Source of the DNA: Vitellaria paradoxa
Lineage: Eukaryota; Streptophyta; Magnoliopsida; Ericales; Sapotaceae
NCBI GenBank assembly: GCA_019916065.1
Contig: CM034237.1
Location: forward strand, 43,010,485 to 43,074,484
DNA: 64,000 nucleotides
Direction: 5' to 3'
In this document: piece by piece, positions 1-12,351 of the stretch
How the letters are laid out: the number at the start of each line of letters is the position of its first letter
How positions within the stretch are numbered: position 1 is the stretch's first letter
Notes under the pieces: model-generated
Databases searched by the model: none
Told to the model about the DNA's origin: nothing
The model's input: only the letters and a program-made list of their open reading frames with translations
Translations under genes and position numbers: made by a program

Positions 1-685
1 TCAAATTTATTAAAAAAATAGAAAAAAAAAAGTACCACGTTATGAATTTCTATCGATGTTTTGGTTTGTTTTCCTCTCATAACATAATCCATTATTAGAA
101 TAATATCTTAAGGGAAAAAAGTCAAAATGAAACATAAAATCAAATTTTTAACTGCTTTGAAAACTATATTTTTATTTATAATAAGAAACATAAAATCAGT
201 ATTTTATTAGTACTTAGAAAAGTTTAATGTTAATTTATTAGATGGGTGAATTGGTGATCTTGTTCAATCAGGGAGATCAGCTCGTCCGTTAATACCATTT
301 TTTCAACGTATGAAGCAAGTAGATAAAACACAACCCAAAAGGGCCAAGGCAGAAACTAGAAACAAACACTAAAATCAGGAAATGTGCTTCTTGACGTTGT
401 TTGTCCAGAAACAAGCCACCGCTTCAAAATCCAACCTTCAAATCTTCATAGAAAAGGGTAAAAACGACAACCAACCAAAATTTTGTCAAAGCTTTTACCA
501 GATGAGGGTCAATACAGGACAACAAAGCTGAGTAAATCAAACAAGGAATGCCAATATAGACACAAAAGGCAAATAAATCAGAAGGCTAATCCAGTGCGTC
601 CCATGTTGTAGGGTCAAATCAGAAGGCTATTCTCCATTCCATGCTCTAGCGAGCCTTACACAACAAATGTGCCAACTATTCCAAT
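1..685. other. 3' flank of the WHY1 gene, no gene seen
   Basis: AT-rich sequence just downstream of the WHIRLY stop codon on the minus strand. It probably includes the 3' UTR and terminator region. I saw no coding frame with family similarity and no clear repeat. Confidence 0.5.
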
Positions 686-3484
686 CTACCTGCTCCATTC
701 AAAGTCTGCACCAGACCTGGGATTAGCATTATTCACACGGGTAGTATCATCCGGCTTTATGGAATTGGCAAAGGTGTGCCAACCTAAAAGGTATGGCACA
801 ACAAACTGCAGAGAATTATAAGGAACAAAATGTAAGGCAAAAGAGATTCGGGTGCACAAATGACAATTCAATAAACAGGGATCCATAAGAAAGAAAACCA
901 ATAACTAATGTAAGAATACTATTGCTTGCATGCTAATCAACACATCCAGACGGTGATCAACTGCCCTGCCCTGTTTTCTTTTGAAAACCTTGGCAATCTC
1001 ATATGAAGGTCAGAAAAATGATTTGTCAGACTAAAATCCCTCACCCTCGAAGTAATTCGACTGCAAATGTTAATGAAAGGGCAGAAAGTTTTCAGAGGTC
1101 ATTTTCTTGTAAAAAAACCCATATAGATGCTTTGTTTTCTCAAGCCCCTTAATTTCATATAGAATTCAATGCAGTCAGAGAAGGTAAGAAATAAAAATTA
1201 AAAATAATGTAAGAAAAAGGAGAGCCATACATTGAACGCTGACGTTAAAACTGTGTACTCTGCTTTGGTAATAGGGATATAAATGCTCTCATCCACATTT
1301 ATTAGCTTGTTTTGAACACCTTCAATAAATCCCACACACAGCATTAGATCAGAAGAAAGTATATTACTTTCATACTCAGTACCAAGGTTTTGAGCAAAAA
1401 TAAGCTTACTGAGATTGAAGAAGTGGCCAGAGCCATCAGGAAGCGGTTCTACCTTCAACACCTTCCTCACTTTACCTTCATCACTGCAAAACAAAAACAA
1501 CGTACGTGATACTTTCACGTGATTAAACAAGTTAATAACAGCAATGGGTTCGTCAGACTGAATCTGCACAACAACAATTTCTCAAGCGGTGAATATGTGT
1601 ATCCCTGTGAGGAAACATAGTGGCAAGAGCATATTTTAGAAAGTTTTGAGATTTCCAATCAAGCAGGGTTGATGCAATTACAGAACAACAAAAGGTGGTC
1701 AAAAGAATGGTACACAAACAAATTCAACTAAAATTAACAGCTGAAACTTTCAAGTGCCTCGGAATTGATAATGTCAACAGATGAAAATTGTTGGTAAAGT
1801 AAATGAGAGCTATATAAATACATATTTTTTTGGAACAGTAAAGAGGCAAGTAATTGAGAGCCATATTAAAAGCCAAAAAACCTGAGAATGACAGGTGTTC
1901 AAAGGAACAGTATTCAACTAAAATTAACAGTTTAAACTTTCAAATTCCATAGAATTGATAATCTCAATAGCTGATTTTAGTGAAAGTAAAACCACTAGCC
2001 AGTTATCATTGTAACTTAGGTTCCGTTTGGGAACCTTGGCTTATTTGCTTATTTGTAAAATAACCAAATTTACCCTCTTACATTTTAATTTTCTTTTAAA
2101 CCTTCAACGGCAAAAATATCAAATTAACAAAAAACTAAAACTTTCTTCCCTTCCCAAACACAAAAAAAGCCACCTTTTTACTTCCCAAACCAAGCCTTAG
2201 TATAAGTACGAGCTATAATGAAGGCCAAAAACATGACATCTCTTTCGCTAAAAATAACTTTTTAAAACTAGAACACCAAAAACAATAAAAAAAAAAAAAG
2301 AAAAGAAAATGAAGTTTAAATCAGTATAAAAAAAATGATATCTGCTTCTAAAACTAAAAAACTCAAAGCTATTCATTTGGGTTTAGCATCAATATTCTCG
2401 TTGGAGCTTGATCAGCAATTATGGCACAAAGGTTTCAAAGAATCAAAGGTTTCACGTTGGAGCTTGATCAGCAATTATGGCACAAAGGTTACAATCATAA
2501 GTTATAATATGATACAAGGCCAGTTAGAAAGTTGCAAACTTGAAATGAAGCTAGGCTTTAACTCAGAAAAAATAGTACCTTCTTCCTTTAAAAGGATCGT
2601 GAAAGAATTCACACGAGTCCCTTGCTCCAAGGCTAATTAGACTTCCCATTTCAGTCACTGACAACGAGAATACCTGGGTAGATAAAATTTTGAAGTTCGA
2701 AAATAGAGCCAAAGCATGACAATCCCAACTAGCAACAACATAGGAACAACGTTCTTCACACAAAATTCGCAATTATTAACCCAAAATCCACTCCAAAAAG
2801 GCCTAGGTTACCTGCTTTCTGCTCCAATCATATTGCCGAACACCCGCTGCAGGGGCAAACTGAAGCAAAACAAAACCTTCCCTGGAAATCTTAAACGCCC
2901 CAGACTGCTCAACAAACCAACAATAGAACGAACAAGTGATAAAATCAAGTCCCTTTAGGGAAATAAAACAGTTGGAAACACTACAATCAGCAAACGAATC
3001 AAACCTCAATCCAAACATACATCTAGCGGCGCAAACTCCGGAGGCCGAGGCTCCACCGTGAGAGCCGCCTTCCCTTTGTATATTGAGTGACCAACAAAAA
3101 CCCTAGGCGGCAAACCCACCCCTAGCCACAGAGTAGAGACAAGGCAAGTAAGCACCAGACTCCACCCCTATTTGGCTAGTGGGAAAATGAAGCGAAACAA
3201 AGAGAAGATTTTTAAGAAAGTCCCGAAGAATTACCATTCGTTGGTGCGGGTGTGGGGGCGAACCTCTGCGGCTGTTGTTCAAAGTAGTCGGAGTGGCGGC
3301 ATTTCAAGGATAGACCTTGGTTTTGGATTAGGGGTTTGGTTGTGGAAAAAGAAGAGGCGTTGGGGTTCAAGCAAGTGGCTGAGACGGCGTGGAGAGAGGA
3401 GAGAGAATGGAACACAGAGCAGTGTTTTGGGTTTTGGAAGGTGAGAGCCGACGAAGAAGAAGAAGGTAGAGATAGATTCACCAT
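686..3484 (-). CDS. WHY1: WHIRLY single-stranded DNA-binding protein, plastid WHY1 type, seven exons
   Basis: Seven exons join in frame with GT/AG introns: 3484-3235, 3121-3021, 2904-2812, 2673-2579, 1483-1410, 1319-1231, 805-686. Together they give 822 nt, or 273 residues, the usual length of plant WHY1. Residues 1 to about 80 are Ser/Pro/Thr-rich with few acidic residues, as in a chloroplast transit peptide. The Whirly domain follows, starting with the family motif [15 protein letters not shown], then [51 protein letters not shown], and the end [15 protein letters not shown]. Whirly proteins form tetramers that bind single-stranded DNA in organelles, stabilise plastid genomes, and (WHY1) also act in the nucleus on defence and telomere targets. 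That role comes from the family, not this sequence. WHY1/WHY3 is favoured over mitochondrial WHY2 by the transit peptide and the EPRPPEF wording. Introns 4 and 6 are long; intron 4 holds a MITE and tandem duplications. Confidence 0.95.
1722..1992. repeat. Direct duplication inside WHY1 intron 4
   Basis: An approximately 80-bp segment containing TTCAACTAAAATTAACAG, AAACTTTCAA and GAATTGATAAT occurs at about 1722-1808 and again at about 1911-1992, with scattered substitutions. It is intronic and has no coding sign. Confidence 0.6.
2016..2199. mobile_element. Tourist-like MITE (PIF/Harbinger type) in WHY1 intron 4
   Basis: A 178-bp non-coding element (2019-2196) is bounded by TTA on both sides, the target duplication typical of PIF/Harbinger. 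Its ends are inverted: GGTTCCGTTTGGGAA on the left, and on the right the complement GGCTTGGTTTGGGAAG. The interior motif TACCCTCTTACATTTTAATT recurs in two other elements near 42.1 and 42.8 kb. Confidence 0.75.
2399..2490. repeat. 36-bp sequence repeated with 56-bp period in WHY1 intron 4
   Basis: The stretch that begins CGTTGGAGCTTGATCAGCAA and ends CACAAAGGTT is present at 2399-2434 and again at 2455-2490 without visible mismatch. This indicates a recent local duplication. Confidence 0.85.
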
Positions 3485-5708
3485 TCCGTGAGACCTTCTT
3501 CCACCACCGATCCAGAAGGGGGAGGAGCTTTAACGCGGTTCAATGATATGAAATCGCGGTTCACTATAAACAAGCCGCGATCCAGTGGTATTTTCGTACG
3601 TCAAATAGAGGGTGCTCAATTGTTTGCAACCGTTGGATTGATGGTACATTACAGCTTGTTTGGTTCGGTGAGAAGTCGGAAAGAAGGAGAGGAAAGGAGG
3701 GAAATTAAGATAGGAGTTGCTTTTCTTTTTGTTTGGTAAGAGAGGAAAAATACGAAGGATAGAAAATGGGAAATAAAAAAGGGAGAAAAAAAATCTGTAG
3801 GTCCCTTTTTTTTTTTTTTTTGGTTCATTCAAAATCGAGCAAAAAATAGTCGGGAAAGTGCGCGCATGTAAGAGCCAAAAAAATTTCACTCTATTGGTGG
3901 GAACAAAATTATAATTTTACTCTTATATGTGGCTCCTGTAAAACCTCACACAGCTTTCTCTCTCTCTCATTTTCTTTGTGTTTCATAGAAGTCAAGCTCT
4001 CTCGCTCAAGAAAATCTCATATATTTGCTTTCTTCAAACTTAACTTGATCTCTGCTCTCTCATAGTCGAGAAACGGTATTTAAAAAATGTAATATTTTTC
4101 ATTTTTTTTTTGTTTCAATTTATGTTGGTCCAATAAAATATTACTAACAATTTTGTCCTCAAAATTTTTGTTCAAGAGAGAAATCAAAACCCCCCTGTTT
4201 CCAAGCTTAGGTTGAAGCAATCCTTCATTTGTATTTTCAGTCTCACTTTTTGAACTACAAGTATATTCTATTTTTTGCCTTGTAGTTGTTATTGTAGTGT
4301 TATTTTCATAGATGCTTCGTACATATAACCCATTGTTGTATTTACATCATTGTAGGAAAAGAAGGGACTTTTGTTTTTTCCCCCTTTTTCTTTTCCTTAA
4401 TTTCATAGGAAATTTAGTTTCTATTATGCATTATCCATCACAACACCTCAAATTTCAATAGTTATAACCTTTGGGAAAAAATTGAAGCCAACTTTTTTTA
4501 TCGCTACTAGAAAATTCAGTTTGTTTGCTCTATACGAAAGAATTTGGGATCATTGCCACTGATTCTATCTTTGTTTTGTGGAATTAGATTTCAGTAAATA
4601 TAACTTATCTTTAATAGGTGATTATTTAAAAATCATTGACCAAAGTCACATCCCATAAAATAGCATTGCCCTTTTTAGTTTTCATTGCTCCAATTCCAAA
4701 TTTTTCTTTCTTTGCCAAATGCAAAGAATATTAATCTACAAGTTAGTATGGTTTAGTGTATTATTTATTATGTAAATCTACAGATTATTTCTTTGGTTGG
4801 TTACCTTCATGTCATTTATATTTTATTTATTTATTTGGTGGGTGCTTCTTGTCATTTTTCTTATCATGCAAGTGCTCAAATTCTAAACAAGCAGAATGGA
4901 GGGGGGCAATGTGTGTTTGATAATTACTAAAAAAAACCTGTAATAGTTTAAAGATTTAAGGGTTAAGTAGAATTTAAATGCATTCACAATTGCACGAAAA
5001 GAGTAGAATTTAGAGATGCTTCATATATAGCCCATTTCTGTCTGATCTCCTCTTTTTTCTCTTATGAAAAACGATGACTAAAAAATCTCACTTCGGTTGC
5101 TTCCTCAATTTAGAGATTATCTCCAAAGTCATCTTCCTTAATTGCTTGGATAATTTTTTTTTTTATTTCCATCTTGATCCTCATTTTTTTCCAGTTTTGT
5201 TTAGATTAATAATTTGAGATTCTCTCTCTATAGAATCAAGCAACTTAAACATAGAGTTGAAATTATGAAACCTGTTTGAAACCTGCATAACATTACTTGT
5301 TTGTTAAATTCATGAATGGTTTTTGAAATCTGAAAACCTCACATGCATATGTAAGTTTTTTTTTTTTTTTAAGTTTTTTGTTTTTATTTTTATCTAGTCA
5401 AAATATGAGTATTATATGTGTATATATGTGTATACATATGTATATTTGCTGGTGGATGTAGTGAACAAAGGTTATAAAAGTTCATTAACAATCTATGTAA
5501 ATGAATTGATACCAAGTGGTTGTTTTAATGCATAACTTTGAGTTCAAATAATGCTCGTTGTCTTTCTTTATTTTTTTCCCTAAATTTCATATAAAGAAAA
5601 ATATTTTTTTTATCTTTTACTGTTATTAGTAATTGCTACTTCTAAAACTTTTCTTGTTATTTTATTGAATTTTGTTTTACATTTTTCATATGAATGTAAT
5701 TTTGTTAG
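3485..5708. other. Intergenic region upstream of WHY1; no gene seen
   Basis: This contains the WHY1 promoter side (just above 3484), a long T-run near 3806, a CT-rich stretch at about 3950-4070, and then AT-rich sequence up to the Harbinger relic. There are only short chance ORFs. Confidence 0.5.
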
Positions 5709-8414
5709 ATGGATGAAAGAGGGATTTGGGAAGAGTATTATGAAGATAATTAGGATAACATTGTCAACAATGATGCAAAGGAAGAAGATGCTTCACAATT
5801 CCTTCATAGTAGGAAATGAAATGAACACATTGGTGTGGTTCAACTTATATGCTATGTAGTACATGCACTACACCTTATGGGATTGTTCTACCATTCACAA
5901 TATGTTGATAGGTTAATTGCCACACAAAGTAAAAAAATAAGAGAGTGTGCGCAAGGAACTCATGAAACGACTGTCTTCCACTAAGAAATGCCGTGACATA
6001 ATATACCTGAGTCCATATGCATTTGCTAAATCGTATCATTTATTTTGAAGAACCCATCGTCTTCAAGACAATAGGAATGTGCTTGTTGAAGAACAAACGA
6101 CTATGTTCCTTTATACATTAGCACATACTGTAAAAAATCGTACCATGCAATTCTTTTTTTGTCGATTTGGTAAGACAATATGTCGTCATTTCCATCATGT
6201 TTTAAAAGCAATCATTAGTTTGGAAGATCAATTTCTGAAGCAGCCTGCTGGTTTGGAAGTCCCCCCACAAATTTTCATTAATAATAGGTTCTATCTATAT
6301 TTTAAGGTAAATAGCCAATTACCTATACTACTTTAAGAAAATACTCTAATTTTATTAATTATGCATCTAAGGTCAATTTTTACTTGAACAGAAATGTGTT
6401 AGTGCGATTGATGGAACCCATGTCCGTGTGAAAATACCTGTGAGTGTTGCACCTAGGTACCAAGAAAGGAAAAACTTTCCAACACAAAATGTGTTGGCGT
6501 TATGCACTTTGGACATGAAATTCACACATGTATTATCAGATTGGGAAGGGACTACTTTAGATTTACATGTCCTAAAAAATGCCTTAAGTAGAAAAGATAG
6601 ATTGATTATTTCTAGAGGTAATTTGGAGTTATAGTTAAATTATTCCTTTAATATTTCTAATGAAATTAGAAGTTAAGATGCTTAACTTTATTTTTTTCCT
6701 TTGTTAGGAAAAACTTTTTTGGTAAGTAAGTATAATTTGGATAAATTGGGATAAAAATTTTTACATCATCTTGGGGCATACCGCTGTATACTCTTAATTA
6801 TAAAATAGGATACCCCAAAAAGTACAAAGATTAGAATTTTCCACTGTGTTTTTTTATTACAGAGAAGGCTGGGAAGCCTTTAACCTGACCTTATGCTTGA
6901 TAGTATTAACAATACTTGTAGTTGAGGATGAGATTCCTTTGAAGATTCTTGCATTATGCCCATGCCATATGTGATACACTAGGGTACCCTGTGTAAGCTT
7001 GCATATAATAGTTTTGAAACCCTTTCCTTTAAAGTTATCAACTGCCCATGCAATTTCCTCTTGCCATGACTGTGTGGATTTTACAATTAAGCATAATTGC
7101 AAAATATTTTCCCATACTTCATCCACATAGGGGCATGCAAAGAGAAGATGATCTAAGTTTTTAGTTCAGTTTCCACATGAGACGCAAGTGAATTCAATAT
7201 TTAACCCCCAAGTAAGAAGTTTATCCTTAGTGGCTAACCATTCCTTTATAGCTAACCATAGAATGAAGCTATGCCTTGGAATGTGGTAGGGAAACCAAAG
7301 AAGTTTGTGCCAAGGTACCTTTTGGGATTGTCGCCTTAGTGAATTCCACGTAGCAGTTGCATTATAAACTCTATCTTTTGAAACAAGCCAAATGAATTGA
7401 TCTTGGGTATGTGATTGTGGGGCATACTCGGGGGTGATTCAAGGACTTCTTCTGTAATCTTCCATATTTGATTGCGGGGCATTCTCAAAAAAGGCCACTT
7501 CTATTGACCATTGTGGATAACACTTGAAACTTTGGCTTTTCGAGACAAATCGACATCATAAGCAATTCTTAAAGAGTACTTTGGAATTAGGGGCCCCTTA
7601 GAATGCCAATTAGAGTACCAAAGAGTAATCGATTCACCATTACCTGCTTTATATTTGGAGATATGGACAACATCCTCTTGAAGTTTGAGTAGTTTGTGCC
7701 AAGTCCATGAACAATCTGAATGAGCTTTAATTTCCTAGAAGCATTTTTTCTTTAGGAGGTTAGAGTGGTACCATTGGACCCAAAGAGATGGACTTCTTGA
7801 ACATATTGCCCATAAATGTCTCAACACGGTAGCCTTGTTCCATTCTTATAGCTTGCAAATTCCAATGCCCTCTTCACTCTTTAGTAGGCAAACTTCATCC
7901 CATGGTAGTTTACATCCCACTTTCTTGAGTTCAGCTCCCGTCCATAAAAAGCTTCTCAAAATCTGCTCAATAGTTTTGATTACTTTCTTTGGAATGATGA
8001 AATGCATTCTCCAATAAACTTTAATGCTAAATAGTATGGATTGAATAAGGACTAGTTTTGTTAGGAAATTTTTATCTTGTGGGTGGAGGATATATATTAA
8101 ATAGTGGACTTATTACACCCAATAGAGGTGTGCATTACTATTTAAAAGAGTACTCCACTCGTGCACCTGAACATACTAACGAAATATTTAATCATCGTCA
8201 TTCATCACTATGCAATGTAATTGACAGAGCATTTGGAGTTCTCAAAAAGGGGTTTCCAATTATTGGTAGTGGGGCAGAAGTACATTATTTAGTTGATACA
8301 ATCACTAAAATTGTCTTGGCATGTTGTATCCTTCACAAGTATCTAATATCTACAGATCCAGATGAAAGCTTGATTGCAAAAGTAGACCCAAAACCGAGAG
8401 CTTATGGAATGTGA
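5709..8414 (+). pseudogene. HARBI1-like PIF/Harbinger transposase, broken
   Basis: Fragments follow plant HARBI1-like nucleases in order. They are an N-terminus with stops (from 5709), VEEQTTMFLYTLAHTVKNRT (about 6085-6145), a KCVSAIDGTHVRVKIP block (6391-6440) carrying the first catalytic Asp region, the NVLALCTLDMKFTHVLSDWEG block, then after the LINE insertion FYLVGGGY (8068-8090), FNHRHSSLCNVIDRAFGVLKK (split here) near 8190-8250, and LACCILHKYL. An intron probably separates ISRG (6615) from GNFYLV, whose acceptor AG is at 8063-8064. The first part has in-frame TAG and TGA codons at about 5751 and 5817. The family cuts and pastes DNA using a DDE nuclease; this copy cannot make a full protein. 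A domesticated HARBI1 gene is the alternative, but the stops and the Myb partner argue for a transposon. Confidence 0.8.
6700..8068 (-). mobile_element. 5'-truncated LINE fragment inserted in the Harbinger transposase, with 12-bp TSD
   Basis: A 12-bp direct repeat, TTTGTTAGGAAA, lies at 6700-6711 and 8057-8068. Between the copies the minus strand encodes the end of a non-LTR retrotransposon ORF2 (zf-RVT region). Its words are LLFACPYVDEVWENILQLC, WAVDNFKGKG and LVYHIWHGHNARIFKG, ending near 6857. The short T-run at 6715-6720 on the plus strand fits a 3' poly-A tail of a minus-strand LINE. The right edge has no reverse transcriptase, so the copy is 5'-truncated, as is usual for LINEs. Confidence 0.75.
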
Positions 8415-8823
8415 CTACCAACCTACAAAGGGGTGTGATTTAAATCAAAATGATTGTAGTGTTAGGCAGTGAGCAGTTATAAAGGATAGTATAACAACTA
8501 CTATGTGGAGAGACTATTTGTCTAGTCTCGTTTGATAAAATTACATTAGTGAAAGTAATATAATGTGTTTTGCTTGTACTTGTTAATGGATGTCTGATAT
8601 ACTATGATTTTGTATTTATTATTTATTAGAAATATAATTTTACATCATTAAACTGTATTAAAGTAAGCCTTGTTACATATTTATTATAAACTGATACTTG
8701 CGTACTTGTTCATTTATCATTATGCAATTTAATATTGTATCATTCAATTATATTGATCTTTATTTTAAGTGTTATGTAAAACATATTTCTCTTCCTAAAT
8801 ATCTTTAAAACATGCAGTTTGAA

Positions 8824-9890
8824 ATGGGTAAGAAAACAAATTAATGCAATACTACAGATGAAACTAAGATATGTTGTATCAGGTAGAGTACACGTAGGGA
8901 TGAGCACTTGATTGATAATTTGTTAGAAGAACAAATAAAAGGAAATAGGGTTGACGGGACTTGGATATTAACTGCATATTCTAATATTGTGATAGAACTA
9001 AGCAAAAAACTTGGTATCCTATTTGAGAAACACCAATAAAAAAATTGAATAAAAACTCTAAAAATTAATTTTAATGCACGTTATGAACCTTGTAGAGGTT
9101 TGAGTGGATTTTCATGGAGTCCCTTGACCATGATATTTGAAAATGAACTTGAAGTATGGAACGTATAGATAGAGGTATGATGTTTAGATATAATAACACA
9201 TAAAATAGTTTAATAGGTTGCATACACATATAATATAGACTTGTGTGCTTTTTTATAACTTGTTAAATTTCTATTTGCTATACCTAATGGATGAAACCAA
9301 CTGTTGCAAAGTGGAAGCGCACAAAAATATATTATTATGATAAATTATATGATTTTTTTGCAAATGATAGAGCAATAGAAGAACGAGCTGTGAGTGCCAA
9401 ATAAAAAGTAGAATAATGGACAAGAGAAGAAACTCCTCAATCCTTTAACATTGAAGAAGTTAATCATCCACCTTCCCCAATGGAGACACAATTTATCAAT
9501 AAAAACTCTAATAGTGTTACGTCATCAAGATAAAAACAAAAAAAACAAAAACAAAGGCTTCGACGGTTGATTTACTTGAGAGACAAATGGAAATTATCAA
9601 CTCTAAAATTAATCATGTGGCAGAAGCAATTAAAGAGGGAAATGCAATTCCAATAAAAGCACAACCACAGTGTTATAGGAGGAGGAGGTGTTTGCAGAAC
9701 TTGCTGAGATTGGGGTTCTAGAAGATCTTTAGTTAGAAGTATCCTTGTTCCTAATCAAGAATGTAGCCTTAACTAAAGCTTTATTCGATGTTCCAAAAAT
9801 ACCGATGATTGGAGCTTCTGATAAAAGTGATGTGTGGTGGGAATAGTTGAAGAATGTGGCCATATCTCTCTTTAGGTGTTTTCTATGCCG
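8824..9890 (+). pseudogene. Myb/SANT-like protein of the PIF/Harbinger element, broken
   Basis: With frame changes, the plus strand reads REHLIDNLLEEQIKGNRVDG (about 8897-8956), FNARYEPCRGLSGFSWS (about 9070-9120), AAKWRTK-like KPTVAKWKRTKIYYYDKLYD (about 9292-9352), and RQMEIINSKINHVAEAIKEG (about 9580-9640). This matches the plant Myb/SANT-like DNA-binding family (L10-interacting MYB type) that accompanies PIF/Harbinger transposases. Many stops are present. It lies 3' of the transposase in the same orientation. Confidence 0.7.
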
Positions 9891-9930
9891 TAGGTATGTT
9901 ATTTTAGTTTACAACTCAATGCTATATACA

Positions 9931-12346
9931 TTATGCTTTTATTAATCTCAACCAAAATCTGTTTTGTGTTGCTACGTGGTGGCAGGTTGAAAATTAGACA
10001 TTGTTCAGTTCTTTTTTGTTTTTTGAAATAAGTTCAAGTTGATATATACTATGATTGTATATAATTTAGTTTTATAGTTTTGTGTAATGATCTTGAGAAT
10101 TATGTACTCCAGTACGTGTAATTAATGGGTAATGATCTTAGGAATGATTTATTGGTGGCTTATGTATTTTTAGATATGCCATTACATTATTATTCAGAAG
10201 CCTTGTAGAATTGGGAAAAAATGTTGATGTGAAGATTACCAAAAATTATGACTTTAGTTTGTCTTTTCTAAAGTCAAATAGGGATGAGGTTGTGTTAAAC
10301 AATAATGTTGTAGAACATATATTAGGAAATATTTCTACTTTATCTATTGAAGAAAATGTTGAATCTGGATACTATGGTCACTAATCTGCTAGCTTCATTA
10401 GATGAGAAATAAAGCAGTAGGAAGTGCAATGCTAACAAATAGAGAAGAATTGGGAATATTCTCTATAAATTGGTATTGGTTTGTTTCTTAGATGTAATTT
10501 TTGGTGGTGATTAGATAAATTCTGTCAAAAATGTACACATCTATGTTACTTTACCCATTTGTGGAAAATAGACATGTTCTTTGTTATTTACCTGTTTTTT
10601 GGAAAATGGATGTGCTGGTCCAACCAATAGTATATATTTCATTTGTTGTGAAAAGCAAGAGACAAATGCCGGTGTCTTATTTTTGCATTGCATGTTGAAA
10701 GTTCTAATTCTCGATGTCAGAAAAAACACCTTTTGTTTTGGATGGATTTGGTTGACAAACTATTTTAAAATGGCCAAAGAAAACACCTGGCTTCATTTAC
10801 TACTTTGTCCCTTTGTGTTTGTGCAATGGGTGAGTGAAATCAAGTGGATTATTCTTAAATCTGGTATTCCTTTCAACCTTTCAACTATTTGCTGTTTCTA
10901 TTATCTTGTCATTAATTATGCCATAATTAGTTGAGTTTAATAGTATAAAGTCATTTAGGGTGCTTAGTTTATAAAAAAAATTCTAATTTTTATTAATTTT
11001 TTTCAATTGAATTTTGTTATATGTCAATTTTACACAATTTTTTTTTATTTTTTAACTACACAGACACTGCCTAACCCACAAAAATCTTGTATTAATTGGT
11101 GGTGTGAACTAATACATTTCCCATGTGTTCGCATGATGACTAGCTAATGCAGAAACTTGTTACATGATATTGTGTTTAATATTTGGGACGGATCTAGGTT
11201 GAGGGTGATATGAGCTTCTTATTGATTTAATATAGTATGATACTATATACATAAGCTTCTTGTTGGTTTAACATGGTATGATACTATATATATAATTGTT
11301 GATGTAGAGCATTCTTATTACAATTCATCTTATATCAAAAAAAGAAAAAAAAAAAGAAACTTTTAGTGAATGAAGTGTTGATGCTACAAGAAATTTAACC
11401 AAAAGAAGTGTTCAACTTGCAGTTTTGGGGTTGTCCAATTATGAATCTATTTGGAAGCCCAAATTTTTGTGCATTTGATAAAACAAGTAGCAATTTTTAG
11501 TAATTTTTGACAATTTTTAGGTGTTTGGTATAATTTTTGACAAAATTTGACGATTTTTTGTGTGTTTGGTAAAAATTTTAGTAATTTTGATGTTATGCCA
11601 AACACTCAAATTTCAAAAGTTAGAAGGGACAAAATGGGAAAAATAAAAAAGGTTGGTTTATTTTGTTTTATTTTCTTTCCATCTTACCAAAAGACGGAAA
11701 AAAAAATGACTTTTCCTAATTTTTATCAATTCCTATGTTTTAACCAAACAACCATGAGGAAAACAACTTGCCATCCTTATGGATAATCAATAAGAATGGA
11801 AGTCGATCTTCCATCCTTCTCTTTTTCCATCTGCTCAACCAAATGTAATGTTAGGCTTTAATCGACCTTTTAGATTCAATTGCATCTTCTTTGTACTTTG
11901 TAACTGAATTTTTTTAGTCCAAAATAGTATATATTAGGTGGTTTGGAGTGACAACAAATTATGAAAATTGATAAAACTTGTAAATTCGTTATTCGGGCCG
12001 TTTAAATAGACTAAAAATTCCTCGTGCCTAAAGGCACAAAACAATCTAAACCACTGAATAAAAAATAAAATGAAATGAAAATGAATCCATGGAGACTAAC
12101 ATTAGCGGGTTATGAGTAATTTGATTAAAATTGGACAATTTACAATAAAATATACAGATGTCAAATCAATAAAGTATATTGTTGTATAGATACACATGAC
12201 ATTTATAGGTAATATAGGTAGAAAAGAAAAATTGTGACAGTTGAGACTGTTAACAGTTATTTATTTAACAGTGGCAAAACTTTGATAACATAGGACAAAT
12301 GTTAAAAAAATAATTAATTCTCTATTTATTTAAAAAATAATTAATT
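9931..12346. other. AT-rich intergenic sequence between Harbinger relic and Athila element
   Basis: No gene was recognised. A tandem pair of about 50 bp (GCTTCTTATTGATTTAATAT and a diverged copy with GTATGATACTATATA) lies at 11213-11300. A region rich in TTTTTGACAATTTTTAG-like short repeats lies at 11480-11590. The left half of a diverged duplicate, described separately, starts near 12140. Confidence 0.5.
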
Positions 12347-12351
12347 CTTTG
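12140..12351. repeat. Left copy of a diverged ~250-bp direct repeat, interrupted by the Athila element
   Basis: This segment (ATCAATAAAGTATATTGTTG, ATACACATGACATTTATAGG, CAGTTATTTATTTAACAGTG) corresponds to a second copy at about 26285-26520. The tail of the left copy continues at 26040 after the retrotransposon, with TTTATTTAAAATTGAGAAAA. Confidence 0.75.
12347..12351. repeat. Left target-site duplication CTTTG of the Athila element
   Basis: The 5 bp just left of the LTR equal the 5 bp just right of the other LTR (26035-26039). A five-base duplication is standard for Gypsy integration. Confidence 0.95.

Larger units (their letters stand above)
5709..9930 (+). mobile_element. Decayed PIF/Harbinger transposon (transposase plus Myb/SANT-like ORF)
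   Basis: Two degenerate plus-strand coding blocks lie in the order known for autonomous plant PIF/Harbinger elements: a HARBI1-like DDE transposase (5709-6630 and 8059-8414) and a Myb/SANT-like protein (about 8824-9890). Both contain several stops. The transposase block is split by a LINE fragment. The element's own terminal inverted repeats and TTA duplications were not located, so the outer limits are only those of the coding remnants. Confidence 0.75.

Noticed and set aside
2335..2640. Plus-strand 101-codon ORF
   Set aside because: It lies over WHY1 intron 4 and antisense to exon 4, and its length comes from the local tandem duplication. No family similarity.
3172..3444. Plus-strand ORF rich in Lys/Arg/Trp
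   Set aside because: Antisense shadow of WHY1 exon 1.
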